Shown piece after piece: positions 23,890 to 35,900 of a stretch of DNA of 64,000 nucleotides (positions are counted from its first letter, which is position 1; the number at the start of each line of letters is the position of its first letter). The notes beneath the pieces are model-generated. The model saw only the letters and a list, made by a program, of their open reading frames with translations, did not search any database and was not told where the DNA came from. The DNA is from Mesocentrotus franciscanus (Eukaryota; Echinodermata; Echinoidea; Camarodonta; Strongylocentrotidae): contig CP137682.1 in assembly GCA_037976565.1 (NCBI GenBank), positions 5,454,827-5,518,826 on the forward strand, in the 5' to 3' direction. The position numbers and the translations under genes are program-made.

Positions 23890-24440
23890 AGTTTCACAAC
23901 TGGGGGCACAGTGCCCCCCTCACTTTTTCAAGCACCCCAAAAGTGCCCATTACCACCTCTGATAAGTGCTAGCTTCACCTATAATTACCCTATTCAAATC
24001 TGAGAGGTGCCCCTTTTACTTTAACAATTGCCCTTTTCCTAAAAAGTGCCCCTTCCCCTTATAACAAGTGCCCCTTTTTCTTTCTAAGTGCCATTTTTCC
24101 TTCTGATAAATGCCCATTTTCCTTTTTAATAAGAGGGCCTTCCCTTCTCATAAATGCCCCTTTTCACTTCTGGGCCCCCGTCTTATAAAGAGTTGCGATT
24201 TATTTGGATCAATCGCAACTCTTTATACGATGGGGTCCAGATAAATACCCCTATTATCTGATAAGTGCCCCTTTTCCTTTGTAATAAGTGCCCTTTCCCA
24301 TACTAACAAGTGCCTTTTTTCATCTCTGGTTAGTGCCCCTTTTCTGGTGCGAGAAGTACCCTATTATTACGTCTGATATTTGCACTTTTTCCTTCGATAA
24401 GTGCCCCTTTTCCTTTCACCATAAAATGTGCCCTTAAGTT
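23890..24440 (+). repeat. Left 'GTGCCCC' repeat arm
   Basis: Starts GGGGGCACAGTGCCCCC, then TCACTTTTTCAAGCACCCC, followed by more than ten degenerate AAGTGCCCCTTTTCC units. The right arm at 27229-27425 is the same sequence in reverse. A separate hairpin (24163-24239) is inserted in it. Confidence 0.7.
24163..24239. repeat. Perfect-stem hairpin element
   Basis: AAGAGTTGCGATT and AATCGCAACTCTT form a stem within GGGCCCCCGTCTTATA and TATACGATGGGGTCC. A compact ~75-bp inverted repeat with no coding content. Confidence 0.7.
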
Positions 24441-26084
24441 ATAACAACTAAGAGCAACTTTTTGTTTATTTTCCCCAAAGCTCACTCGCATTTATGGTTG
24501 ACAGTTTTATAGCCAGAGACTTTTTAGTGGTGGGCGCGACTTCACTGACGCCATTTTATCCCAAATCCTGACCTCTGCAATATCGCGATCTCTAGCTATA
24601 CACACAAATACACGTGCATACTAGGGGCTGATCTAAACAAGTTCGGCTCAAACCAAATCAATTAAAAAATGAATATTTTAATTGTAACAATATCGTATAA
24701 ATTTTACAATATAAATAATGAAATAAATATATATTATAGTATTTTAAGTTATCTATTCTGGCAAATTACGAAATGTATTTATTCTGGAAAATTACAAATT
24801 TTTCATTTACCCTATTAAAATTAAACATTTATAAGAACAGTAATCGAATGAGCCTAGGCTGCCATCTCTGTGTATTATAACGTAAACATTGGTAAATTCA
24901 ATATGGCAGCTTTCATGAATCGTAACATGTCATTAGACAACAACACTCGGCAAATCTCAGCAACTAATCATTTATTGTCAAATTGAAAACATGATTCTTG
25001 TACAATTGCAAATAAAACACCATTAAAGACGGAAATATTAATGTAAGTACTTTTAGGCTTTAGGCTTTACTACTTTTCTTCACAAATAGTAATGTTTAAA
25101 CCTAACGCTAAAGCAGTTTTTTATGTGAAATTAGTGCCGGTCGGAAGCAGTGTTTTTCATCAGGAGTGGTGAGCAGAAGTCCCCCGTGCTGGTCAGGCCC
25201 GCCCAGTGCCAACCACTATAGCTGCAACACTGATGGTTGATACATTTAAGTTTCTTATTAGGCCTAGGGCCTTTTCAGTCTTTCATGATTGATTGTGCTT
25301 AAAACCACATCTGCATCAGTAAGCAGGGAGATATGAGTTTAAACTCATATCTCCCTAATAGCTGATATAAGATGTAATTTTTCGCACTGCGACCTCATAA
25401 ATCTTTTTTTTTAAAAAGCCTCAAAAGAGTCAAAGCAAAGGTCTAACAAAATATGTTCGCTTTAAAGTTTGACTTTGTTTGAGGTTTCACTTTGCCTTTG
25501 GCTTTGTAGATTTCAGGTGCCCGTTTTCTAGAAATGCCCTATTTGTTGGTGCCCCCCCCCCCACACTTAGAAAAAACACTTTAACGCCTTTGGATTGGGT
25601 ACCGTACTACCATGACTTAAAAAAGTGAGAGTTAAACAAGGTTGAAAAACGCTGTTCTAGAGAAGAACGGCCAACAGCGCCTGAACGACAATGCACCAGA
25701 GAGCTTCGGCTGAACGAGGGGTCAGCGGCGCGCCCCGGCCCCGCTGCAAGTCGGCTGCTAACATTACAAGAAGAGATCAAGAATTACTCAAATCATTAAA
25801 CTTACAAGACCTCAAACTATACTCACTTCCAGACAAACATTATTTTATCGAAAATAAGACAGGAACATATGCTGGTGAAAGTAGCCAGAAGAACAATCTT
25901 TGCACGGATTTCATTCAACTTCAACTTAAGTTCAAGCATCACATGCGCGCGGGATCCGAGCAAACTAGCTAGCTCCCGGCGGCGCGGCCCGAGATACCGG
26001 TTATTAGCCACTATGCTAACTCGTCCAGTACAAATTCTAGAGGCAGCGCAGACAGGATTCGGGCTAAAAATTAAGTTAGCCCGG

Positions 26085-26506
26085 AAGATTAGTGAAAAAT
26101 TGAACAAAATCAGGCAAGGTATAAGGAAGTTAAAGCTAAAGAAATAACTTGTCACCAGAGGGCGATATTTAATTTGATGGCGTCATTTGTGGACAACTCT
26201 CCATGCCTTCTGATCATGGAATTTCACAATTCTTTCATTTTCTTCGTATTCATCATTGTGTTCAATATCCGACTGCATAAAATGTGAAGTAGAATATCAT
26301 TCTGCATTCTATATCTTGTTTTCAGGGAGTAGATTATCTCAATCACAAGAAAGAAGGAAAAACATGAAATTCCATGATCAGAAGGCATGGAGAGTTGTCC
26401 ACAAATGACGCTATCAAATTAAATATCGCCCTCTGGTGACAAGTTATTTCTTTAGCTTTAACTTCTTTATACCTTGCCTGATTTTGTTCAATTTTTCACT
26501 AATCTT
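26085..26506. mobile_element. Foldback MITE with 142-bp arms
   Basis: The arms 26085-26226 and 26365-26506 are near-identical reverse complements of exactly equal length, starting AAGATTAGTGAAAAATTG, separated by a ~138-bp spacer. Each arm carries CACCAGAGGGCGATATTT. No clear target duplication was seen. No ORF. Confidence 0.85.
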
Positions 26507-26689
26507 ATTCAAATCGTTCAAACTTTACAATAAAGGTAACTTAGGATGAAGGTTTTGGTTCCCTTTAAATATATCACTCACATTATCAGTTTTTAGATAT
26601 AAATGCATTATAAAGTATTTTATGATAATTTAATGAGATAAAGACGCAGATTAAATTAAAGGTGAGTAGTTAATCATTACTCCCATACT

Positions 26690-27540
26690 CTTTACTCTCA
26701 TATTATGTCGAAAATTTTGTCTGGGTCTTATTAGGGCTCAAAACGGTATATCGGAAGGCTTATCTGCATGCACTGTAGGCCTATATACAATAATGGCCAA
26801 AATACGTTTTCGATTTTGAAGGCTTCTAAAACTATCGTATGACATTTTAACTAAATAATGACCTATACCATTTTAAAGCTGAAAACCTGCTCCTTACTCT
26901 CATATAATATGTCACATGCCAAAACTTCTTGTCTGGCTCTTATTGTTTCAGATTGAAGTTAGAGCTCAAACCGGCAAATACGGGGTTTATCCGGACTGAA
27001 CATACAATAATTGCAAAAATACGTTTCCAACTTTGAAGGCATTTAAGACTATCGTATGACATTTAAACTAAATGATGACTTACATCATTTTAAATCTCAT
27101 AACTTGCTCTTTACTCTCAAATATCTCACATGCCGGAACTTCTTGTCTGAGTTTTATTGTTTGAGAGTGAAATTAGGGCTCAAACAGGCATATCGCAAGG
27201 CTTATCCGCACAACAATATCCGTTGTGAGAATAAAAGGGGCACTTATCAGAGGTGAAAAGGAAAGGGGCACTTTTACAAATTAATAGGGGCACTTGTCAA
27301 AGTTAAAGGGCACTATTCCTATGTAAAGGGCACTTCTTACAAAATTAAAGGGGCACTTTTCCTATGTAAAAGGGGCACTTTTCGGGTGCTTGAAAAAGTG
27401 GGGGCACTGTGCCCCCTGCCCCCCAGGAGGGCCGCCTCTGCTCTCATATAATTATATGACATGCCGAAACTTCTTGTCTGGATCTTATTGTTTCAGTGAG
27501 TGAAATTAGATCTCAAACCGGCAAATTTCAATATACGGGG
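26690..27540. repeat. Diverged ~200-bp repeat units
   Basis: Blocks at about 26690, 26890, 27105 and 27440 each run from 'TACTCTCATAT' through 'AACTTCTTGTCTGG' and 'CTCAAACCGGCAAAT' to TTTATCCG; the second and third also share 'CTATCGTATGACATTTAA' with the first. The right GTGCCCC arm (27229-27425) interrupts the series. Confidence 0.6.
27229..27425 (-). repeat. Right 'GTGCCCC' repeat arm (inverted)
   Basis: Reverse complement of the 23890 arm: AGGGGCACTTTT units end in GGGTGCTTGAAAAAGTG and GGGGGCACTGTGCCCCC. With the left arm it bounds about 3.5 kb. Confidence 0.7.
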
Positions 27541-28189
27541 TTTATCCGCACTTTATAATATAGGCCATATGCAGAAGGATCGTATTAAAAAAGAGGTGAA
27601 TTTTGTTAAAGAAGAAAATTGAGGATAGAGTGAAGAAAAATAAAGACGCATGAAAATGAATATCTGCTTTGCCTCGAATATCATTTATTATGCAGACAAC
27701 CATTATTCAGTTGGAATTCGTGATTCCCCCCCCCCCTCAAGCATGTCATTTGGTAGTCTAGCTTCTGTCAGTTTTTATATATTTTGTATTCTTCAATCAC
27801 ACTCATCCCACCCACAGCGCGGTGTCTCCACTCATCACGCGATCCCCAAACAACCGTCACTCTTATTTAAAATAAAATTTATGACTCATAGTTTTAATAT
27901 TTATTTATCAAATATTTATGTGACATGATTTGTATCAAGATTTGGCTTGAAAATGGAAAATATCTAGAGAAATATCTTCAGGAAAATTGTCGTCATTCTC
28001 ATGGGTCACTCCGAACATGACTGGCTACGCACCCGCGTCCAGAAAAGGCGTCGAAAGGGTGTCTTTTTAGCTATACGGCGTCGTTGACGTTTTCTTTAAA
28101 AAGGGGTGTTTTTCAAGCACTGGTCACACACAAACCACAAAAAATGAGTAACTTTTCAGGTTAACAGGTGTCCGGGAAAGGTTTCGACG

Positions 28190-28370
28190 CTTTCTTACAT
28201 TAGGGTCCATTTCGGAAAATGTGCGATACATACGCCATTAGGGTCATTTCAGAAAAGGTGCGTTACGCCATTAGGGTCCATTTCAGCAAAGGTGCGATAC
28301 GCCATTATATTATATGGGTCCATTTCAGAAAAAGTGCGATTCGCCATTAGGGTCCATTTCAGAGGTTGGT
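28190..28370. repeat. Short tandem array (~40-45 bp units)
   Basis: About four to five units of CATTAGGGTCCATTTCAGAA with GTGCGATACGC. Confidence 0.75.
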
Positions 28371-28567
28371 ACTTGTGTATGAGAGTGACCCCCGGGTTGG
28401 CGACTCCCTCGTGTAATTGAGACTATAGGGCCCGCATTTCTGAGTGAAAACATGCAAATCACGGATGACAGCGCTTACAAACGACATCCACAGGAAAGAG
28501 AGACGATGATGAGGAAGATGGAAGGTGAGAGAAAGGGATGTTGATAGAGATTGATGGATGGATATTG

Positions 28568-28612
28568 ATAGAGAGAGAGAGAGAGAGAGAGATAGGGGAG
28601 ACATGTATATAT

Positions 28613-28655
<43 letters not shown>
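28568..28655. repeat. (GA)n and (TA)n microsatellites
   Basis: Two runs of AG separated by a short TATATA block. Confidence 0.9.
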
Positions 28656-30749
28656 GGGGCAAGATGAAAGAAGGGAAGGAGGGAAAGACTAAGAAAAAAA
28701 GGCAGAAGTGAGAGAGACGATATAATTGTAATACATGCACATAAAATATATGGGATAGTTAAAAGGGACTATGAGACAGACAATTGAAAATCTTATATAA
28801 CACTATTATTGTGATGAAAAGTGATAAGTTTCCATACATTAAATGCATTCCTTAATTTTAATGTAAGAGAGACAAAATATGAAGATGAAATGCATAATTT
28901 TATGAAAATATAGATCGATAACAAGTTTTGAAGAAGTTTGATTTAAAAAAATATATATATATATTCAACCTGTATATATATTTGGAGAAAACCTAGACGT
29001 AAGGTATAAGAGTTATAGAGAGACAAATAACAAGGCTGAGGTGAGGAAGATGGAAAGAAAGGCATACAAAGGGGACTAGTTTTGTAAATAATTGTATTTT
29101 CTCATAGTTTATTGAAAAAATGCCTCATTACAAAGCGAAAAGTTAATGAAAGATAAAACAAAAAAGTTATTGGATGTAAGATATTGAGAATTATAAAGAG
29201 AGGATAATCGACTTTCCCACCCTTTTCAAAAATCAGATCTTGATCGCCTGAAGGCGCCAATTTGACGTGTATTAAAATCAGCGATGAGACCGAAAACAAT
29301 ATCTGTACCTCAGGGTATTATCCCGCTCCCACATACAATGCGGAATCCTTCCATAATCCCATTTCTTCTTCTCGATGTCTCTTTCTACTTTATTTTCTTT
29401 ATCTTCAACGATGCTCACACGGTTTTTATTCTGAGATATCTCATTACAAATCATGATTTTGCTTGTCTATCAAAGCTTCATGTCATAATTTTCCTACGTT
29501 TTCCCCCTTCTTCTTTTGATGGATGCAAGAAGCATGAGAAAATAACTAAATGAAATTACGGAAAATTCCAAGAACGAAAATTAGTTGTGGTTTTGGAATA
29601 TCTAATTTACTGTTTGATATGCTTAATGAATAATCGAAATTTATTTTACAATCACTCATCACTCGGCCCACCATACCCCAAGACGACGATTACTCTTACT
29701 AATAAAAGTCAACAAACCGACCTAGGCGATGGATCTATAAAGGAAGAAGTACGACTGACACTGCATTACATTTTAGATTAATTACAATGCAAAAATTCTA
29801 GAGCAAAATAATTTACTATCAAAAAGCGCAAAATCAATACGTTTTGGGCAGCATTGAGAAAGATAGCCCAGACAACCTTCACAGAATGCACAGAATGAAC
29901 CATCAACAAAAATTGTAACGCCATAACACTCATCCCATAATCAATCAACATTCACACTCTAACAAAAAGGTCTTCAACTATAGAAAAGGAAGATCATAGA
30001 TATTTTAACCGGTATCACAAAACATTACGATCCATACTGCTCACAACTTTAAGAGGATTGTATTCTTTATGATCAATTTCCAGTTCCCGATCAGCCAATC
30101 ACAATTAACCTCAAATCAGGGACATCATCCCAAGACTCCTATATGCACAAAAGTGAATGAAACCTTACCATCAATCTACTTCACAAACTAACGAAGGAAC
30201 TACAAACTTAAATTCATCACCATTGTTGTTGATTTATTTTGCTTGCATTTAAAACTACGATCAATCGGACTTACTTTTTGGTAAGCATTAGGAATATTAA
30301 TTTCATTCTGATTATCTGTTTGGAAACATTTGAATTAACAATTTCAACACATTGCTTAACACTGACTCTAATACATTACTACTCTCATTATCATTCTCAA
30401 TCTATTAGACATAAGCACAGATCGGTGCAAAGTACTTCTACTCATATCTCCGACATTCCAACTCTGACATGTCACGAATAACACATTCAGCATCAGGGGC
30501 GTTGCCAGGAATGGGGGACATATCTTCATCAACAAATATAAATATGAATACCTCTTATTTGTTGCTTTAGTAATTTTCATACCTCATGTCGGTAGATTTG
30601 GTATCCCATCCTCCTCCCCTTCCCCAAATCAAATTAAATGCTCAGCATTAATTAAATAATACAGTGCAACTTGACAAAGAATATCATAACGACATACTTA
30701 AAATGAATACGACTAGCACCAAATACTCTTTTTTTAAATTTGTAAGTCT

Positions 30750-31020
30750 TTCTCTATAAATCTCACGACTGTGAACCACAAGGTACATGCTTCAAATCCC
30801 TGTCACAGCACTCATGTCCTTTGGCAAGACATTAATCTAAATTTGCCACACTCCACCCAAGTCAGGTAAATGGGTACCTGGCTGGAATTAATTCCTTAAA
30901 ATGCTCAAGCGCTGTAATGGCAGCTGAGCTAGAGCCAGGGTAATAATAATGGAGCCTCATGAGTGGCAAAGCTCAGATATGAGCACTTTACAGAACTCCA
31001 CATTATTAATTATTATGACA
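30750..31020 (+). mobile_element. tRNA-derived SINE, degraded
   Basis: A body with CCTTTGGCAAGACATTAATC, TTTGCCACACT, AAATGGGTACCTGGCTGGAA and TAATTCCTTAAAATGCTCAAGCGC matches the SINE at 43651-43972 in order. The tRNA-like head retains only a weak B box (GCTTCAAATCC). A (TAATAA) tail and GCGC module continue at 31140-31260. Confidence 0.7.
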
Positions 31021-32886
31021 GAGCCTTTTTAATAACTTCTTGATCTGTATTTAGAGTAGAGAGTAGAATTGGCAAAAAGGGGTGTAAGGATATATGACAA
31101 TTTTTCTGACAATGTAAAAAGTATAGGGACTGAAGGGGATCAACAGATAATAATAAATAATAATAATAATTTTATAATGCGCACATATCCACCACAAGGG
31201 ATGCTCAAGGCGCTAGCTAACAAGGTAGATACATTAAACATATGAAAGTACATGAGAAGTTACAGAGAACGAAAATAATTAAACATAATTAAATACAATT
31301 GAACAACGTTACTTACATCAGACTGTGAAATACTCTACATCTTAACTAAGGAATTCATTAGATAGGTTTTCAAGTGTTTTTTAAACAAATTTTGATTAGC
31401 TGACATTTTGATCGAATGGGGTAGGGAGTTCCGTTTTGTTTAATTTCAATTATGCCATCAGGAGTAAATTTCTGAATGAAGGCACCTGCTGTTCATTACA
31501 AGGGTCCATAATATTATTGATGAACCACATTTAGGGCTCATCCTTGAAATGGATCTATCACATTTCAGCATTGTAAAAAGAGATTAAGAAAATTAGAAGA
31601 ATTGACGGTAAAATACTAAACCAATTGATGTACTTTCTCCATCAATTCGTCTTTGGAACATTTTAATAATTATTATTATTATTCAGACTGCACATAAATG
31701 AATCTTAAATATTCATGTCAATGTTGATTTATCCTGTATAAAGTCGAACCATACATATAAAAAACACACAAAAAATACATGTAGTACATTAATGTCAACA
31801 TCATCTGACTTTTCAAACAGTTATGATCACATTAATAAATAAGTTTCAATAGTGACTTTACATTAATTAATAACTAGCTTATAGGGAATTGACACATTGT
31901 CATGCTTTCCATGATTTTTTTTAAACCCTAAAAGTAAATGTGCTCATCGTCAATTAGATATCATGTGAGACTGAATCACATGTTGTGTTAAAATCCATTC
32001 TTAGTTGCTAAAACTAAAATTACAACAACAAATATGGAATCAAGAGTGACTTAAAATAGAGAGATGACATAAAGCACAATATGAATTAATCAATCTTCTA
32101 ATGTGCATCTTCAAACACGAATAAAACAAAATCGGTAAAAAAATATATGCAGCTTTATTCAACCTAAAAAAGATTTTGATGCCATTTGAGAATATTGAAC
32201 AGGGAAAATCAATCACTGCAATTGTGATACCAAACCGCACATGTATTAAGAGTAACATTTCTCCTTCTACACCACAATTTAAACATTAATACCCATTACT
32301 CGAAAAATGTACTCTGCTTTGTTGTTTGAAGCGATATCTAAACCAATAAAAGTTCATCAGAGAGTAAGACAACCCCCCCCCTCCCCCCATCAGTTTGAAC
32401 AAATGCATCCTATTTCACAAAAAGGTTTTCTGGAAAGTCTGACAGGTGCATATGGTTCACATGGTTATTTAATCATTAACAAACAAAAAAAAAATAATTA
32501 TATGTGTTTCAAATTACAACTTCTCACTGATCCCTACATTCCAAATCAACATCAACCTCTCACTGACAGAAAGGACAGGCAAAAATAAGAATTTAAGCAA
32601 AGTTTTCTTCAATATTTTGGAGCTGTCATGACGGTAGCAGAAATATTTGTTTTTCTTTTGGTTAAAATGAGTGTGCCCAATTGTCTTGCCCTATGTCTAC
32701 CGCTTTCAGCCATTTTCTTCTTAAAAAGATGTAACACCATGGCAGTTAACAGGTACATTTAAAATACATATATTATTGAATGAGGAAATTTAGAGAAACT
32801 CATCCCTCTCGATCCCAGAAGCTAGATGATGATGATGGGATAATAATGGTGATTCTTCAGCCTATCGGTATCAACGGGATGGCATC

Positions 32887-32940
32887 TTAGTATCTCCAGT
32901 AGCCAGGAGGCCTGGGGTATCCTCCTCCCTGGTTTCCACC
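32887..32940 (-). CDS. XRN2: XRN2 terminal exon
   Basis: Acceptor CTATGCCCCTCAG, in phase with exon g. Seventeen codons, GGNQGGGYPRPPGYWRY, then TAA. The aromatic/Arg ending matches the vertebrate C-terminus in type. Confidence 0.75.
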   Translation of the reverse strand, partial: GGNQGGGYPRPPGYWRY

Positions 32941-35900
32941 CTGAGGGGCATAGTAAGTAAAAGTAAAGGGGTGAATTGTGAATGTAGGGGGGGGGGTGAA
33001 ATGCAGGTCAAGAGGAGGGGAGAATCGTACAGAAGACAGGAGTTTTGTGGAGGAAGCAGAGAAAGTTGAAAGCAACATCAAAGAAAATAGAAGAAAAGAA
33101 GCGACACAAAGATAGAAAGAAAGAAATTAAATAGTTAAGAGAAAGAGGGAATGAGGGATATGATGAGAAAGAGTAAGTGGGGGAAGTCGAAGGGAGGGAG
33201 TGAGGGAGGGAGAGACAGAAATTGTAATTAAAATTTTAGATATCACATGAAAATTATATAATTATATTGTCAGTAAAACACAAAGAAGCACTCGTAATAC
33301 AGCATGCAAAGTAACTGAATATCAATTTACTTTACATACAAAGTACAATTAGAACCAGTATATACAAGGCAAGTATTACCTATATGGAAGAAAGTAACAC
33401 ATTAACTTATTTGAATTAAGTTAATTTTTGCATTCTACAACACACTTCATGGCAAATAAAATGTTTAGGCGGAAGAAAGAGTGATATGAAACCGATTCAG
33501 AACTATTCATCATCAACCATGATTCATAATTCGATGTTGTAGAATGAAACAAGGAATTATTTTCATAGATACTAAACTTATAAACTAAAATTGTATTACA
33601 AAAGAAGGGCGAGCATATGTAAGATAACATTTTATAAGATTACAAAAAGATCTTGCAGGGAAAACAACAGAGAAACCCCTGAAGAAATTTGGATTCATCT
33701 ATTTAAATAAAAAAAAACACCAACCAAACGAACGAACGGAAACCCCTCAAATTTGTAATAGTAATACCAAAGAAAGTCGAGCATACTTAAGGTTTCATTT
33801 CAAGGATTTTAAGAGGATTCAGAAAGAAATATAAGAAGGCAATCCTCAATAGAATTGGATTAGTTCAGTCATACAAAAAGTGAACAGATAATCCTGATTC
33901 TTAAAGCAGTACTACAAATGAATATAACCATACACAATTTTACAATTGAATGTATTATACAAATATGTAGGAGGAAAGATCATACGGAAAACATTGAACA
34001 GATCTAGGTTTGTTATTCATTTACTAAAACAAACTAGAAAAGTCAACGCAAAGCGTAGCATCCCCTCGCAGGGTACAAATGGCCTATATACGTCAGAACA
34101 AGGTACCTCCATTAGACTATTACTAGGCAAGGGAGTTAACCACATTTTCACATATATAATTTGGTGTTTTTGCATATTTAATTAGCTATGACCTTTCACC
34201 TTTGACCTGCATACTCCGAAATTGAACTTCGGCTGTGTTTTGATACCATGTACCTTCATATCAAATTTGATTAAAATCCGTCAAACATTATTAAAGTTAT
34301 CGAACGGAAACCAGATTCGGATATTTAATGAGCTATGGCATTTGACCTACATACTCCGAAATCGAACTTAGGCTGTGTTTTGATACCATGAACCTTCATA
34401 TTAAATTTCATTAAAATCCGTCAAACGTTACTAAAGTTATCGATCGAAAACCAGATGTGTATTTTTTCGCATATTAAATGAGCTATGAGCTTTGACCTAC
34501 ATACTCGTATTTCACGTAAATTGAACTTAGGCTGTGTTTTGATACCATGTACCTTCATATCAAATTTCATTAAAATCCGTCAAACAATACTAAAATTATC
34601 GATCAGAAACCAGATTCGCATATTTAATGATCTTTGACCTACATACTCCGAAATCAAACTTAGGCTGTGTTTTGATACCATGCACCTTCATATCAAATTT
34701 GATTAAAATCCGTCAAACATTATTAAAGTTATCGAACGGAAACCAGATTCGGATATTTAATGAGCTATGACCTTTGACCTACATACTCCAAAATCGAACT
34801 TAGGCTGTGTTTTGATACCATGCACCTTCATATCAAATTTGATTAAAATCCGTCAAACATTATTAAAGTTATCGAACGGAAACCAGATTCGGATATTTAA
34901 TGAGCTATGACCTTTGACCTACATACTCCAAAATCGAACTTAGGCTGTGTTTTGATACCATGTATCTTCATATCAAATTTTATGAAAATCCGTCAAACAT
35001 TACTAAAGTTATCGATCGGAAACCAGAAGTGTATTTTTTCGCATATTTAATGAGCTATGACCTTTGACCTTTGACCTTTGACCTACATACTCCGAAATCG
35101 AACTTAGGCTGTGTTTTGATACCATGTACCTTCATATCAAATGTCATTAGAATCCGTCAAACATTACTAAAGTTATCGATCAGAATCCAGATTCGCATAT
35201 TTAATGAGCTATGATCTTTGACCTACATACTCCGAAATCAAACTTAGGCTGTGTTTTGATACCATGCACCTTCATATCAAATTTGATTAAAATCCGTCAA
35301 ACATTATTAAAGTTATCGAACGGAAACCAGATTCGGATATTTAATGAGCTATGACCTTTGACCTACATACTCCGAAATCGAACTTAGGCTGTGTTTTGAT
35401 ACCATGTATCTTCATATCAAATTTTATGAAAATCCGTCAAACATTACTGAAGTTATTGATCGGAAACCAAATTTGTTACGAACGGACGCACGGAAGGAAG
35501 GAAGGAAGGACGGACAGCGGCGTTTCTATATCCCCTCCGACTTCGTCGGCGAGAGGATAACAAATAAATAAGGAAACCCTAAATGTCAAAATAAGGCAAA
35601 TTACAGTCAAGCATACACTTGTAAGTTTACAATTCAAATGAATATCAAAAGATTTAGCAAGAAAAAAGCACAAGAAAATCCTAATCCAAGATTGTTTTTG
35701 CTTATATTAATTTATTGAAAGAAACTTTTCAACATGACAACCTTTATAACCGAGCCAATAGAGTAAGATAATGTTTATGGAAGGGGAAGTTCACACTGAT
35801 ATTTAGTTGGTTTTAATAAAAGCAGAATAATGAGAAAAAACAGATAAGTGAAAGTTTGAGCAAAATCCAAGTAAAAATAAGAGAGTTTGCAATCAATGAA

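Larger units (their letters stand above)
22602..32886. other. Intergenic region between TMEM201 (5' side) and XRN2 (3' end)
   Basis: No host exon recognised. It must contain the TMEM201 promoter and first exon. One possible start context is an AAAATGGCG on the minus strand at about 24552-24560 (a YY1-like initiator), but the short frame that follows has no good two-base-phase donor. 25690-26050 is more GC-rich and has an unassigned 93-codon plus-strand frame that resembles nothing I know. 27900-30750 shows only simple repeats, including (GA)n at 28568-28655. Confidence 0.5.

Noticed and set aside
24530..24560. TMEM201 first exon at the AAAATGGCG start
   Set aside because: The frame stops after about 15 codons, has no membrane helix, and lacks a convincing donor in the required phase.
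25691..26155. Overlapping plus and minus frames near 25.7-26.1 kb
   Set aside because: No domain recognised and the right part lies in the foldback MITE; kept only as unassigned sequence.
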